A DNA stretch of 64,000 nt. Source: Balanoglossus misakiensis (taxonomy: Eukaryota > Hemichordata). The translations under genes and the position numbers were made by a program. The stretch spans positions 11,532,001-11,596,000 of the forward strand of contig CM082589.2 of NCBI GenBank assembly GCA_040954595.2. Reading direction: 5' to 3'. The notes under the pieces are model-generated. The model ran no database searches. It saw nothing but the letters and a program-made list of their open reading frames with translations, and had not been told where the DNA came from. Below are positions 1 through 13,845 of this stretch, piece after piece; within the stretch, counting starts at the first letter, position 1, and each line of letters begins with the position of its first letter.

Positions 1-17
1 CATGTATTGCATGTTTT

Positions 18-1407
18 GATTGGTTTATCCGCTTCTCTTAGGTCCACTTGCGGCACGCTGATTGGAGGGACCTTGTAGGTTAGGTCTTATTATTATGTAT
101 TATTCACTAGACCTTGTAGGTTAGGTCTTATTACTATGCATTTTTCGCTTTACAGCTCCCTGATTGGTTAACGTGTCAGTCTGGTCCCCCATGTGTTCAC
201 TGCCTCATAATACAGGACCTTGTAGGTTAGGTCATATTAATATGTATTTATTCACCATACAGCTCCCTGATTGGTTAACGTGTCAGTCTGGTCTCCCAGT
301 GTTCACTGCCTCATTGTGAAATGTCCCATGTGCTTCCTGGCTAGCGTTGTGGTAACACATTATTCGGGATGTCCGCAGGTCATTCATTAATTTTCTGAGA
401 AATAGCCTGACTGATACTATCTCCAACATAAACCGCACCCTGGAAAGATTAAAATTTTTAGATGGACTTCGAAAATCTGATTAACACATCTAAGCATTTT
501 TGCTAACAGTTGTATATTTTCTTAAATCACCCTCCTACTTCTCATCATCAATATTATTATTGTTGTTTTACTATTTTAAAGTAAATTTGTTTTGACGTAG
601 ATGTTGTGAAAAGGAGTACGTTGTCCGTTTATACATTCGTATATTGTTTTCATAAAAATGGAACTATGACGGTGCAGCTTCGTGAAAGAAGTACAATAAA
701 AGTAATCATACCTGTAAAGCAACTAATGAGGTATCCCAATTAAAGAAATGCAATGCTATTCTAAACAGTTCTATTGTAAGATATTTTTGGTTTGCTCGAA
801 TGAATAGCACACACTTCGTATTCAGCCAGGTGTTACACGAAGTGATGCGCTGAAAAGCACTACGTAACAAAACACTAGCCCATTTCAACAAACCGCCACT
901 GGAAATAAAATAAAAAAATTCTCCTGGCAATTTTTATTTCGAGTATCTAGTTCACAGTATCACAAAAAAATGCCATGAATAGTGAAGGAAAGGTTAAATC
1001 CAATCATTATATGAGTGCCTTTCTTTATACACTGGGATCGAGCTTCGACAACGCGCAGGCAGCATGCCAGACAGAATACGACAACTGTATTCAGAAAGTA
1101 CAAAAGACTTTGCATAACGAGGCAGTGAAAATTGGAGACCTACACATTAACCAATCAGGGAGCTGAAAATTGAATAAATGCATGTTAATAAGACCTAACC
1201 TACAAGGTCCTGCATAATGAGGCAGTGAACACTGGAGGACCAGACCTACACATTAACCAATCAGGGAGCTGTAAAGTGAATAATACATAGTAATAAGACC
1301 TAACCTACAAGGTCTAGTGAATAATACATAATAATAAGACCTAACACATAAGGTCCCTCCAATCACCGTGCCTCAAGTGGACCTAAGATTACCAGATGGA
1401 CCAATCA
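18..1407. mobile_element. Fold-back (long inverted repeat) element, about 1.4 kb
   Basis: The left arm (about 18-350) and right arm (about 1085-1407) are imperfect reverse complements over about 320 bp. Both contain the submotif CTTGTAGGTTAGGTC two or three times, alternating with a block reading CTCCCTGATTGGTTAA, so each arm is itself internally repetitive. The loop of about 740 bp is AT-rich and has no convincing protein. This is the structure of a fold-back or MITE-like DNA transposon without a transposase. I saw no certain target-site duplication. The arms are seen directly; the class is inference. Confidence 0.75.
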
Positions 1408-1461
1408 CAGATGTCGGTACATATGTCATGGACCTGACTTATGAAACATGACTATTCAGAA

Positions 1462-4400
1462 CTACCTAGTCTATGCCCGGCAGTGTTCTGTCCGCTTTGC
1501 TTCCAAAACTAATGTCTGGCCTCACTCATGCCACTTGCCCAATAAACTAATACCCCTTGCTGGGAATTATGGTGTAACTAGCGTCGCTTTGAAGCCTATC
1601 ACATTCCTGAACAGTGTTGATTTGGTGTAAGATTATAGTGAAGGCAGGGCTTATTACATTGAAAATGCTACCCAACCTTAATTACACGTATGTATATCCT
1701 TTGTCTAATCATTGGAAAAACAATGTACATGTACCAAAGACTAAGTAGCTATTTGAAGGTGAATCGCAAGTGGGCACTTTCATTACTTAACCTCAAGCAG
1801 TCGGTTAGCTACCGTATACTAAGACAAACATTCCTGGTGTAATTAACATCACTGTCATTAGTAATATCTATCTCCAATCAGTATCAGTTCTGCCTTTATG
1901 TTATTTTAAGTCAATTGTCAAGGTTCATGTACATATATTACAGCTTAACTGTCTTGTCAAAAACTTACGCATGTACATGTACCTAATTCTAGGCTTACCT
2001 GTAGGGTTAGAGATACAGTGTTTTATATTAATATGCATTAATATGAAACTAAAATTTGATGGTTAATTTAAGACCCCCCTGAGCTATGGTAACCTCGTTA
2101 AATATGTGCATATCTAATTCTAGGCTATTCAGCTGAAGTAGAAACCTGGACATGGACAACTTCGGGGTCAAAATCTTTTGACAAACATTTGTGTGATCTT
2201 GGGTAAACTTTGACCTACATTCCTATATTTTAGCATCCGGAGCAGATACAACCTTGACACTTGGAGTGATGGAACTATTTGATTGAGTATTATGTCTTGC
2301 CTCATTAATTATGTACTTACCTAATGCCAGCCTAACCAATAGGGCTGGAAGTCTGGCTTTTTGGACATGATAAATTTGAGATCAACATTTTTCTACAGCA
2401 GCCAGCCTTCTCTTAAAAAGAATGGACAATATAAAGGCTTTGATGGTATACTGAACTTTTGACTCCCTCCCTGAGACTGTGTGCCAATGACGGGATAGCC
2501 TACTCAGCGTTGGGTAGATCCTAAGAAGGCCTCAGCCAGGCATCAAATACAAAAAGCGGAAATCCAAGCTTTAATGGTGGGTTACATCGTTAACTTCCCT
2601 GCAGAGCTGATTTCTCAGACTGTGAGCCAATGACGGGTAAAGCCCCTAGGTAGGGGCCACCTAAGACAGGCCGGTCATGCTTTAATCACAAAGAAGGGCA
2701 AGTTTAGTCTTACCACAACTTTGTCTGCTGTATATGCTTCATTAAGATTGCAGAGTATTTTGAGAATACATTGTGTTAAGGCAGTGTGACCAGCTAAAAA
2801 GTACTGGCAAACACAGCCAATGTGTAATGAAAAACATCTAATTTGGCTGAATAAAAGACATAAAACACAGCAAAAGCACTGTGACTAGCTGAGACATAAT
2901 ACTCCATTATGCAGTTCCATCACTCCAAGTGTCAAGGATGTATCTGTGCCGGATGCCAAGATATAGGAATGTAGGTCAAAGTTTACCCAAGAACACCCAA
3001 CATTTTGTCAAAAGATTTTGACCCCAAAGTTGTCCATGTCCAGGTTTCTACCGCAACTGGATAGCCTAGAATTAGATATGTACATATTTAATGAGGTTAC
3101 CATGGATCAAGGCAGTCCTAAGTAAACCATCAAATTTTTAAATTCATGTTAATTCATGTTAATATAAAACGCTGTATCTCTAACCCACTGGTATGCCATT
3201 CTGTGTTTCATGCTACCCAATATGGGTAAGTAGGTAAAAAGTCACCCTAGGCCATTTGAAATTTTGCTGAAAAAATCTCGTCTCTTACATATGTACATTT
3301 GGTAAAAGGGAAATTTTAATCACGGAGTAGAACATATTCATAAAAAATATTTGAGGGAAAGAAGGAAGTTTTTCATAGCTTTGGTGCGTCAAATAGTAGA
3401 GAGGTTCCCTTGTTATCCTTAGACTCAAACTCAGAGTTTCCAATCTTTCAGTATTTTCATGATATTACTTTCCATCTTAGATTTGTTCATCTAAACAAAC
3501 TGACTGATAGGTATACATGAACATTTTATTGACTAATGAATGTGCCTGTATGTTGCAATTTAAAGAAGTCAGATATTAAACGAGCGCCACACCTGTTTTA
3601 ATCAGCCTCCATATGGAGGGTACACATTGCAGAGAGATGACAAACCCCATGCAAATTCAAGTAATATGGCTCAATGGTGCTGATTTTAAAGGATAGGTGG
3701 ATGATTTGAAAAATGTTATTGTGGAAAAAGATGTGTAAAATTTGGCAGCTTGTGAGGCTTTAATTGTAAAATCTTTGAAATGTGTTTTACTCTTTAGGTC
3801 CAATTTTGTATATGTCAATATACCATTGGGACCAATGTGAAATTGTTCTAAACTCAGAAACTCAAGAAGGTACTGGTCAGATTGCTTTAGAAATTGGTGT
3901 GTATTTATGTTATTGAGACTTTATACAGATTTTATTTTTCATTTTTGAAGTATATTTTGGGGTGATTTTGGTCGTCATATACTCAGAAACCTCTACCCAC
4001 ATTTTTTTTAAAATTTGGTTTGCATGTTCTTAGGTGTGATTTTATGACAATTTAACAAACCCAGTGATGGAAGTGACAATATTGTTTTTTTTTTTTTGGC
4101 AATTACTGCCATTTTTGTCTGATTGCTTTGCAATTTAGTTTGCAGTTTCTAGGGAATTCTTACTGTGGTGCACAAAATTCACAAAGGTGATTTACTATCC
4201 TCATGCGCTTTGTTGAACTGGCACCCTGTTGCAAAACAGACATTACAACACTCTTTGAATTGAATTCATAGCTACCAATTTTTCGGGGGTGTAGCACCTT
4301 TTTTATGCCTAAAACTTTGATCGAGAACTTCAAATTAAATGCAACCCTCCAAATATTTGCAATATTTCAGGTATAATGATTTAATTTTAAAGCATAAATT

Positions 4401-6915
4401 TTGATGTATTCATAATCATTAAGAGAAACACATTTTGAAAATAGAATATTAATCACACTAGCAGTCATAATACTTTTGAATCATCACTTAAGAACATATA
4501 GAAAAATTAAACAGGTGTTAATTATTTATATTTGAACGCAAAGCGTAAATTCCCTTGTGCCATGGAATTGACAATCTGCAACTGGTGGGGTCCTTCTGCC
4601 AGTAAAAAGCATCAGATAAATTCTGCATGCTCATCACCGAGGCAATTTAGGTGTACTTTTGTACTTTGAGAACTGTCGGTTTTCGCAACTGAAACTCTGT
4701 TCACAGGACAGAGGAAAAACTAGAATGACAACAGCTATGTAAGCTAACAAAAGGAACACAGAGCATAGTTCTCCATACTCACATTTTGATGCAATAATTT
4801 TTGCTGAAACTGGGGCGTCCGTGGGCAGGCAAAGGCAGTTCTAACTCGACTTGCAAATAAGGCCCATGTCTCTTGTTCGCTGAGATTGTCTGGTTCTAAT
4901 AATAGCTGTAAGAACTTGATCATTGACCGAACTGTTGGTTCAATTTTGCAACATTTTATGATTTCAAGCTGTGCAATATTTGCAACTCAGTTTCAACTTT
5001 AGTTGGAGGGATGATGATGAAGCCATTTCACTGACAAAATAGCGCTACTGACTGATGTCAATGTTTGTTTACAGTCAAATGCATTGCCATCATAAAAATA
5101 CATGTGAGAAATTTCCTATGTGTATGATACACACTTTTGTGCATGACTGCAAACTCTGTTACAGTTGTGAAATTCTAAGGGTTGAATTCATTGGGTAGAA
5201 TTCATGTTTTTTGGATTCTTAAACAACCAGTCACGAAAGCTAAGTGGTTACCTCAGAGAAACTGTGTTAAATTTGGTCATCAATTGCTTTAAATCACACA
5301 AGACATTCCCAGAGCTAAAGTTACTGCAGCAGTCAGTTTCAACTCAGCTTGCAAATTGGGATCATGTCTTGTGTTCATCGAGACTGTCTGTAGTCGAGTT
5401 GACAGTCCTATGGGGTCAATGATGAACCTACAAATGTTCTTTCCAATGAAATTGTTATAAATCTAATATTCAGGATTTGCATTCATACCTTAAACAATAT
5501 AACTGTATTGCAAATATGGCAACTCTTCTAAGTTGCATTGGAACACCTTCTCGCCACTGTTTGTGCCAAAATGGTGAATAAGCTTTCATTTTCAAGCCTT
5601 AACATAGGCACCCAAAACAAGACAACAGCATTGCAAATATGGCATTTTTTGTTCAACTCTTCTCATTTGCATAGTCCAAAATGGCCGCCAAACTCCTCTA
5701 ACATGTAAATTTCCTATGGTCGTCTTAAATAGTGTGTAGTATCGCATTTGAAGGGTTTTCATCAATATGGGTACCTAAAACAATTTCAACGTGGTTGACA
5801 TTGCAATGTTAGACAGCTGTTCTAATTTGCATAATCTAGAATGGCCGACAAACTTCTCTAACATGTAAATTTACTATGGTTGTCTTTAATAGTGTGTAAT
5901 ATCGCATTTGCAGGGTTTTCATCAATATGGGTACCTAAAACAATTTCAACGTCGTTGACATGGCAATATTAGACAGCTGTTCTAATTTGCATAATCCAAA
6001 ATGGCCACCAAACTCTTCTTAAATGTAAATTTCCCTGTTTTGTCTTATATGGTGCCTAAAATCACATTTGCAGGGTTTTCATCAATATGGGTAACTAAAA
6101 CAATTTCAGCGTGGTTGACATGGCAATATTAGACAACTGTTCTAATTTGCATAATCCAAATGGCCGACAAACTTCTCTAACATGTAAATTTCCCTGGTTT
6201 GTCTTATATGGTGTGTAATATCGCATTTTCACGGTTTTAATTAATATGGGTACCTAAAACAATTTCAACGTGGTTGACATGGCAATATTAGACAACTGTT
6301 CTAATTTGCATAATTCGAACACCTGCTGGATAATTTAATTTTTGCCCTTCTTGTCCCATGATTATATGTGTAATATCTCATTTTCAATGTGTTTACATGT
6401 ATATATGCAGAATCCATTTCAAACTAAGTGGGCATATTGTAGCGCCAATCTTATTTCTTAATCCGCACCACAGAACTGATGCAAGGTTTAGGACTGGAAA
6501 TGTATGTGGCCACTGGCCGACACCCCGGGCGAGAGGTCTCCAATTATTTTCAGCATGTAGTGTGCTTCCCGGTTGATAACATCAATATGTGTAAATGCCA
6601 AAAACCCGACCTATTGTAATACCAGTCAAATTTTCTTTGTCATTTACCATTTTTCTCTTGCATATGAAGGTTTTTCTTAAAGAGTACATACCCATATACA
6701 TTTGTATGGGAGCACACATCCCCACCCCCTGCCAACAATAATTGGACAACTTTATTCTTCTTATACTTCTTTTTAGTCTAAACATTCATATAGAGAAGGC
6801 AACATGTTCTTGAAGCTGCTGACTATGGAAATATGATGAAGTACATTTTCCTAGTTGTACATGTACAGTATGATAGGCCCAATGTACCAATTGGAGATGT
6901 GTGCCTTACAGGCAA
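1462..6915 (+). repeat. Left copy of a large interspersed non-coding repeat
   Basis: This stretch has no credible coding sequence. Block after block it is the reverse complement of 50990-59740: for example 2470-2690 against 58526-58740, 3600-3700 against 57470-57560, 4561-4640 against 53640-53740, 5204-5400 against 52090-52330, and 6660-6740 against 51190-51260. Its outer end (about 1462-1575) is shared with 59625-59735 and with an intronic fragment at 24095-24215, which marks a true element terminus. The inner part, about 4350-5280, recurs in direct orientation at 60880-61770. It is probably a long non-autonomous transposable element or a segmental duplication of one; no transposase is visible. 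Confidence 0.7.
5650..6325 (+). repeat. Tandem repeat, period about 160 bp, four to five copies
   Basis: The word CTAATTTGCATAAT occurs at 5822, 5982, 6142 and 6301, giving spacings of 160, 160 and 159 bp. Each unit also carries AAAATGGCC, GACATGGCAATATTAGACA and GTTTTCATCAATATGGGTA. Two related units lie inverted at about 51660-51920, and divergent relatives occur at 50130-50340. It is a minisatellite internal to the large interspersed repeat. The AAATGGCCGCC-type core resembles a YY1 site, but no regulatory role is claimed. Confidence 0.8.
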
Positions 6916-9900
6916 CATACATGTAGCTCTGCATGGCCTGGTTAATCAATGTTGACGCAAAGGTTGACCCTACCAAACACTCAAAATTAATGGGCACGAC
7001 ACTGGCCACTAGCTCTGCATGGCCTGGTTAATCAATGTTGACGCAAAGGTTGACCCCACCAAACACTCAAAATTGATGGGCACGACACTGGCCACTAGCT
7101 CTGCATGGCCTGGTTAATCAATGTTGACGCAAAGGTTGACCCCACCAAACACTCAAAATTGATGGGCACGACACTGGCCACTAGCTCTGCATGGCCTGGT
7201 TAATCAATGTTGACGCAAAGGTTGACCCCACCAAACACTCAAAATTGATGGGCACGACACTGGCCACTAGCTCTGCATGGCCTGGTTAATCAATGTTGAC
7301 GCAAAGGTTGACCCCACCAAACACTCAAAATTGATGGGCACGACACTGGCCACTAGCTCTGCATGGCCTGGTTAATCAATGTTGACGCAAAGGTTGACCC
7401 CACCAAACACTCAAAATTGATGGGCACGACACTGGCCACTACAATGTAGCTCTGCATGGCCTGGTTAATCAATGTTGACGCAAAGGTTGACCCCACCAAA
7501 CACTCAAAATTGATGGGCACGACACTGGCCACTAGCTCTGCATGGCCTGGTTAATCAATGTTGACGCAAAGGTTGACCCCACCAAACACTCAAAATTGAT
7601 GGGCACGACACTGGCCACTACAATGTAGCTCTGCATGGCCTGGTTAATCAATGTTGACGCAAAGGTTGACCTCACCAAACACTCAAAATTGATGGGCACG
7701 ACACTGGCCACTAGCTCTGGCCTGGCTAATCAATGTTGACGCAAGGGTTGACCCCACCAAACACTCAAAATTGATGGGCGCGACACTGGCCACTAGCTCT
7801 GGCCTGGCTAATCAATGTTGACGCAAGGGTTGACCCCACCAAACACTCAAAATTAATGGGCGCGACACTGGCCACTAGCTCTGGCCTGGCTAATCAATGT
7901 TGACGCAAGGGTTGACCCCACCAAACACTCAAAATTGATGGGCACGACACTGGCCACTAGCTCTGGCGTGGCTAATCAAGGTTGACGCAAAGGTTGACCC
8001 CACCAAACACTCAAAATTGATGGGCGCGACACTGGCCACTAGCTCTGGCGTGGCTAATCAAGGTTGACGCAAAGGTTGACCCCACCAAACACTCAAAATT
8101 GATGGGCACGACACTGGCCACTAGCTCTGGCCTGGCTAATCCAGGTTGACGCAAGGGTTAACCCCACCAAACACTCAAAATTAATGGGCGCGACACTGGC
8201 CACTAAGCTCTAGCCTGGCTAATCAATGTTGACGCAAGGGTTGACCCCACCAAACACTCAAAATTGATGGGCACGACACTGGCCACTAGCTCTGGCCTGG
8301 CTAATCAAGGTTGACGCAAGGGTTGACCCCACCAAACACTCAAAATTGATGGGCACGACACTGGCCACTAAGCTCTGGCCTGGTTAATCAATGTTGAAGC
8401 AAAGGTTGACCCCACCAAACACTCAAAATTAATGGGGACGACACTGGCCACTAGCTCTGCATGGCCTGGTTAATCAATGTTGACGCAAAGGTTGACCCCA
8501 CCAAACACTCAAAATTAATGGGCACGACACTGGCCACTAGCTCTGGCCTGGCTAATCAAGGTTGACGCAAGGGTTAACCCCACCAAACACTCAAAATTAA
8601 TGGGCGCGACACTGGCCACTAAGCTCTGGCCTGGCTAATCAATGTTGACGCAAGGGTTGACCCCACCAAACACTCAAAATTGATGGGCACGACACTGGCC
8701 ACTAGCTCTGGCCTGGCTAATCAAGGTTGACGCAAGGGTTGACCCCACCAAACACTCAAAATTGATGGGCACGACACTGGCCACTAAGCTCTGGCCTGGT
8801 TAATCAATGTTGAAGCAAAGGTTGACCCCACCAAACACTCAAAATTAATGGGAACGACACTGGCCACTAGCTCTGCATGGCCTGGTTAATCAATGTTGAC
8901 GCAAAGGTTGACCCCACCAAACACTCAAAATTAATGGGCACGACACTGGCCACTAGCTCTGGCCTGGCTAATCAAGGTTGACGCAAGGGTTGACCCCACC
9001 AAACACTCAAAATTGATGGGCACGGCACTGGCCACTAGCTCTGGCCTGGCTAATCAATGTTGACGCAAGGGTTGACCCCACCAAACACTCAAAATTGATG
9101 GGCGCGACACTGGCCACTAGCTCTGGCCTGGCTAATCAATGTTGACGCAAGGGTTGACCCCACCAAACACTCAAAATTAATGGGCACGACACTGGCCACT
9201 AGCTCTGCATGGCCTGGTTAATCAATGTTGACGCAAAGGTTGACCCCACCAAACACTCAAAATTGATGGGCACGACACTGGCCACTAGCTCTGCATGGCC
9301 TGGTTAATCAATGTTGACGCAAAGGTTGACCCCACCAAACACTCAAAATTGATGGGCACGACACTGGCCACTAGCTCTGCATGGCCTGGTTAATCAATGT
9401 TGACGCAAAGGTTGACCCCACCAAACACTCAAAATTGATGGGCACGACACTGGCCACTAGCTCTGCATGGCCTGGTTAATCAATGTTGACGCAAAGGTTG
9501 ACCCCACCAAACACTCAAAATTGATGGGCACGACACTGGCCACTAGCTCTGCATGGCCTGGTTAATCAATGTTGACGCAAAGGTTGACCCCACCAAACAC
9601 TCAAAATTGATGGGCACGACACTGGCCACTACAATGTAGCTCTGCATGGCCTGGTTAATCAATGTTGACGCAAAGGTTGACCCCACCAAACACTCAAAAT
9701 TGATGGGCACGACACTGGCCACTAGCTCTGCATGGCCTGGTTAATCAATGTTGACGCAAAGGTTGACCCCACCAAACACTCAAAATTGATGGGCACGACA
9801 CTGGCCACTACAATGTAGCTCTGCATGGCCTGGTTAATCAATGTTGACGCAAAGGTTGACCTCACCAAACACTCAAAATTGATGGGCACGACACTGGCCA

Positions 9901-12578
9901 CTAGCTCTGGCCTGGCTAATCAATGTTGACGCAAGGGTTGACCCCACCAAACACTCAAAATTGATGGGCGCGACACTGGCCACTAGCTCTGGCCTGGCTA
10001 ATCAATGTTGACGCAAGGGTTGACCCCACCAAACACTCAAAATTAATGGGCGCGACACTGGCCACTAGCTCTGGCCTGGCTAATCAATGTTGACGCAAGG
10101 GTTGACCCCACCAAACACTCAAAATTGATGGGCACGACACTGGCCACTAGCTCTGGCGTGGCTAATCAAGGTTGACGCAAAGGTTGACCCCACCAAACAC
10201 TCAAAATTGATGGGCGCGACACTGGCCACTAGCTCTGGCGTGGCTAATCAAGGTTGACGCAAAGGTTGACCCCACCAAACACTCAAAATTGATGGGCACG
10301 ACACTGGCCACTAGCTCTGGCCTGGCTAATCCAGGTTGACGCAAGGGTTAACCCCACCAAACACTCAAAATTAATGGGCGCGACACTGGCCACTAAGCTC
10401 TAGCCTGGCTAATCAATGTTGACGCAAGGGTTGACCCCACCAAACACTCAAAATTGATGGGCACGACACTGGCCACTAGCTCTGGCCTGGCTAATCAAGG
10501 TTGACGCAAGGGTTGACCCCACCAAACACTCAAAATTGATGGGCACGACACTGGCCACTAAGCTCTGGCCTGGTTAATCAATGTTGAAGCAAAGGTTGAC
10601 CCCACCAAACACTCAAAATTAATGGGGACGACACTGGCCACTAGCTCTGCATGGCCTGGTTAATCAATGTTGACGCAAAGGTTGACCCCACCAAACACTC
10701 AAAATTAATGGGCACGACACTGGCCACTAGCTCTGGCCTGGCTAATCAAGGTTGACGCAAGGGTTAACCCCACCAAACACTCAAAATTAATGGGCGCGAC
10801 ACTGGCCACTAAGCTCTGGCCTGGCTAATCAATGTTGACGCAAGGGTTGACCCCACCAAACACTCAAAATTGATGGGCACGACACTGGCCACTAGCTCTG
10901 GCCTGGCTAATCAAGGTTGACGCAAGGGTTGACCCCACCAAACACTCAAAATTGATGGGCACGACACTGGCCACTAAGCTCTGGCCTGGTTAATCAATGT
11001 TGAAGCAAAGGTTGACCCCACCAAACACTCAAAATTAATGGGAACGACACTGGCCACTAGCTCTGCATGGCCTGGTTAATCAATGTTGACGCAAAGGTTG
11101 ACCCCACCAAACACTCAAAATTAATGGGCACGACACTGGCCACTAGCTCTGGCCTGGCTAATCAAGGTTGACGCAAGGGTTGACCCCACCAAACACTCAA
11201 AATTGATGGGCACGGCACTGGCCACTAGCTCTGGCCTGGCTAATCAATGTTGACGCAAGGGTTGACCCCACCAAACACTCAAAATTGATGGGCACGACAC
11301 TGGCCACTAGCTCTGGCCTGGCTAATCAATGTTGACACAAGGGTTGACCCCACCAAACACTCAAAATTGATGGGCACGACACTGGCCACTAGCTCTGGCC
11401 TGGCTAATCAATGTTGACGCAAGGGTTGACCCCACCAAACACTCAAAATTGATGGGCGCGACACTGGCCACTAGCTCTGGCCTGGCTAATCAATGTTGAC
11501 GCAAGGGTTGACCCCACCAAACACTCAAAATTTGTGGGCACGACACTGGCCACTAGCTCTGCCGTGGCTAATCAAGGTTGACGCAAAGGTTGACCCCACC
11601 AAACACTCAAAATTGATGGGCGCGACACTGGCCCCTAGCTCTGGCCTGGCTAATCCAGGTTGACGCAAGGGTTAACCCCACCAAACACTCAAAATTAATG
11701 GGCGCGACACTGGCCACTAAGCTCTGGCCTGGCTTATCAATGTTGACGCAAGGGTTGACCCCACCAAACACTCATAATTGATGGGCACGACACTGGCCAC
11801 TAGCTCTGGCCTGGCTAATCAAGGTTGACGCAAGGGTTGACCCCACCAAACACTCAAAATTAATGGGCGCGACACTGGCCACTAAGCTCTGGCCTGGTTA
11901 ATCAATGTTGAAGCAAAGGTTGACCCCACCAAACACTCAAAATTAATGGGAACGACACTGGCCACTAGCTCTGCATGGCCTGGTTTATCAATGTTGACGC
12001 AAAGGTTGACCCCACCAAACACTCAAAATTAATGGGCACGACACTGGCCACTAGCTCTGCATGGCCTGGTTAATCAATGTTGACGCAAAGGTTGACCCCA
12101 CCAAACACTCAAAATTAATGGGCACGACACTGGCCACTAGCTCTGCATGGCCTGGTTAATCAATGTTGACGCAAAGGTTGACCCCACCAAACACTCAAAA
12201 TTAATGGGCACGACACTGGCTACTAGCTCTGCATGGCATGGTTAATCAATGTTGACGCAAAGGTTGACCCCACCAAACACTCAAAATTAATGGGCACGAC
12301 ACTGGCCACTAGCTCTGCATGGCCTGGTTAATCAATGTTGACGCAAAGGTTGACCCCACCAAACACTAAAAATTAATGGCCACGACACTGGCCACTAGCT
12401 CTGCATGGCCTGGTTAATCAATGTTGACGCAAAGGTTGACCCCACCAAACACTCAAAATTAATGGGCACGACACTGGCCACTAGCTCTGCATGGCCTGGT
12501 TAATCAATGTTAACGCAAAGGTTGACCCCACCAAACACTCAAAATTAATGGGCACGACACTGGCCACTACATGTATTT
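6916..12578 (+). repeat. Satellite array 1, monomer 82-86 bp
   Basis: About 65-68 head-to-tail monomers (estimated from array length) begin AGCTCTGCATGGCCTGG and end CACGACACTGGCCACT. The commonest form is 86 bp; a second form lacks a CAT-containing 4 bp and is 82 bp (AGCTCTGGCCTGGCTAAT). A few monomers carry an extra ACAATGT at the junction. Monomer types are interspersed, not sorted, and the same order of variants recurs at long range (see the 2190 bp entry). No open frame runs through it. The array begins abruptly inside the left interspersed repeat at about 6915. Confidence 0.95.
7010..11291 (+). repeat. Higher-order duplication in the satellite, period 2190 bp
   Basis: Rare monomer variants recur exactly 2190 bp apart: the CAATGTAGCT junction at 7621 and 9811, AATGGGGACG at 8431 and 10621, GGAACGACAC at 8851 and 11041, and CACGGCACTG at 9021 and 11211. 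The first differences at the ends fall near 7010/9200 and 9102/11292. A block of about 26 monomers was therefore duplicated recently as one unit, as expected from unequal crossing-over. By eye the two blocks are nearly identical. Confidence 0.9.
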
Positions 12579-13845
12579 GTGATATTTTACATGGTTAACC
12601 ACGCCTTGAGAAAAGTAATTATAAGAGAACTTTGTTTCCAAAGTTAGGGGAGAATAATATAACGGGAGATGGGAGTACCTCAGGCTACTGAGCTCGTTCC
12701 CTTCCTCATGTACTTTACTGGGCGTATTTGATGTACTATAATAATTCCGGACAATAAATGAACGTAAATCAGATACGTTTCTCCGTGGATCACGGTTCTC
12801 GTCAGAGCCCGTTACCTCATCGCTACAGATTCCCCGATGCATGAACAATCATGAGAAACCAGCGGTAATACAAGTGTCACGATTGAGTTTTAACGATCAT
12901 AGATCTTGTTTATGATTACGTAAGAAGTCATTCACTTATATGGTTTTAGTCCAGTATTGACATTGGTACTTGACCCAGAGTAAACAAGATTGTGTAATTG
13001 ATACATGTCAGAACAAGATAGAGATATCACGCGCTAAGTTCATGTTTAAGAAATATCAAGATGACGTGTTCCTTTTATGACTTAATACTTGACTAACGTA
13101 TTAATAAGGTGTGGTGAAATTTGAGATCACACATTTATCACCGGAGATCCGTGATGGGAGTCAACGAGCATGGATCGAGTCGTGTAATTCTTACGTGTGA
13201 CCAGTAATAAACCAGAACTTTGTGTTACTCGGAAAACTTCTTGCAAGTCTCTGTCTACGAAAGGTTTACGATCTGCCGGGTACCTCTCTCGGACTTTATG
13301 AATATGTTGGGTGGAGAAGGAGATGGAGAGAATGTACGCCGTCAGCTTTCGGACGTGGCTGATTCCCCACAGAAGCCGATGAGGTAAACGTCCGGAGGAC
13401 GACCGGCCGTAACAACAAACTGCATGAATTAAAGTTCAACAATCCTTAGAAGACAGGAACGTCAGAGGTTGAATCTTGATGGGAAAAGGCGAGGTATCGC
13501 TGGTTATCATCGGCGTACTGATGAAATTGTAGGATGTGGGGACGAATCGGTTTACTATAAAGTGGGGCTATATAAATGGTGAACAACAGAGGGGCAGTGG
13601 CACCCCGTATACGAGAGGTGACTGTGAACTTGCAGTGTTTTCGATGATTACAGTTTGATATCTATATTGAAGGTAAGATGTAAACCATGTTAGTACTGTG
13701 TCTGAGATGCCAAGGTTCGATAGTCTACAAAGAAGTATCCCGTGATGCAAATGTACAACTGAAGAAAAAAGGAATCACAAATCTTAAAACTAAGATGCCG
13801 TTAAGAATTAAATTTCGCGAAAAGGAAGTGACGAAATACGTACAT
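12579..13845. mobile_element. Insert within the satellite, copy 1 (LINE-derived in part)
   Basis: This non-satellite segment separates satellite arrays 1 and 2. On the minus strand its right third carries a reverse-transcriptase fragment (see 13502-13750). The rest is unassigned: a 93-codon open frame on the minus strand at 12567-12848 shows no recognisable domain. The middle has a plus-strand AATAAA-type hexamer at 13207, which could reflect an old LTR or untranslated region, but no LTR ends could be proven. The segment is repeated at 15145-16411. Confidence 0.7.
13502..13750 (-). pseudogene. Non-LTR retrotransposon reverse transcriptase remnant, copy 1
   Basis: The minus-strand translation reads HGILLCRLSNLGISDTVLTW followed by TSYLQYRYQTV and GVP. 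This is the stretch just before and into the conserved GVPQGSVLGP block of non-LTR retrotransposon reverse transcriptases; here the block breaks after GVP. In a shifted frame about 50 codons on (13502-13517) the motif QYADDNQ appears, the catalytic YADD centre. Only the central palm region remains, and at least one frameshift separates the two blocks, so it cannot be functional. It resembles the RT fragment at 39367-40506 (SDTVLMWFMSYLSNRSQ). Confidence 0.8.

Noticed and set aside
975-1166. 63-codon plus-strand frame
   Set aside because: It runs from the loop into the right arm of the fold-back element; no domain and no splice context.
12567-12848. 93-codon minus-strand frame (and its duplicate at 15133-15414)
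   Set aside because: Identity between copies is due to the segmental duplication; no domain, and part of it overlaps satellite.
13200-13320. Solo LTR of a gypsy-like element
   Set aside because: A polyadenylation-like hexamer is present, but no TG..CA ends, primer site or target duplication could be shown.
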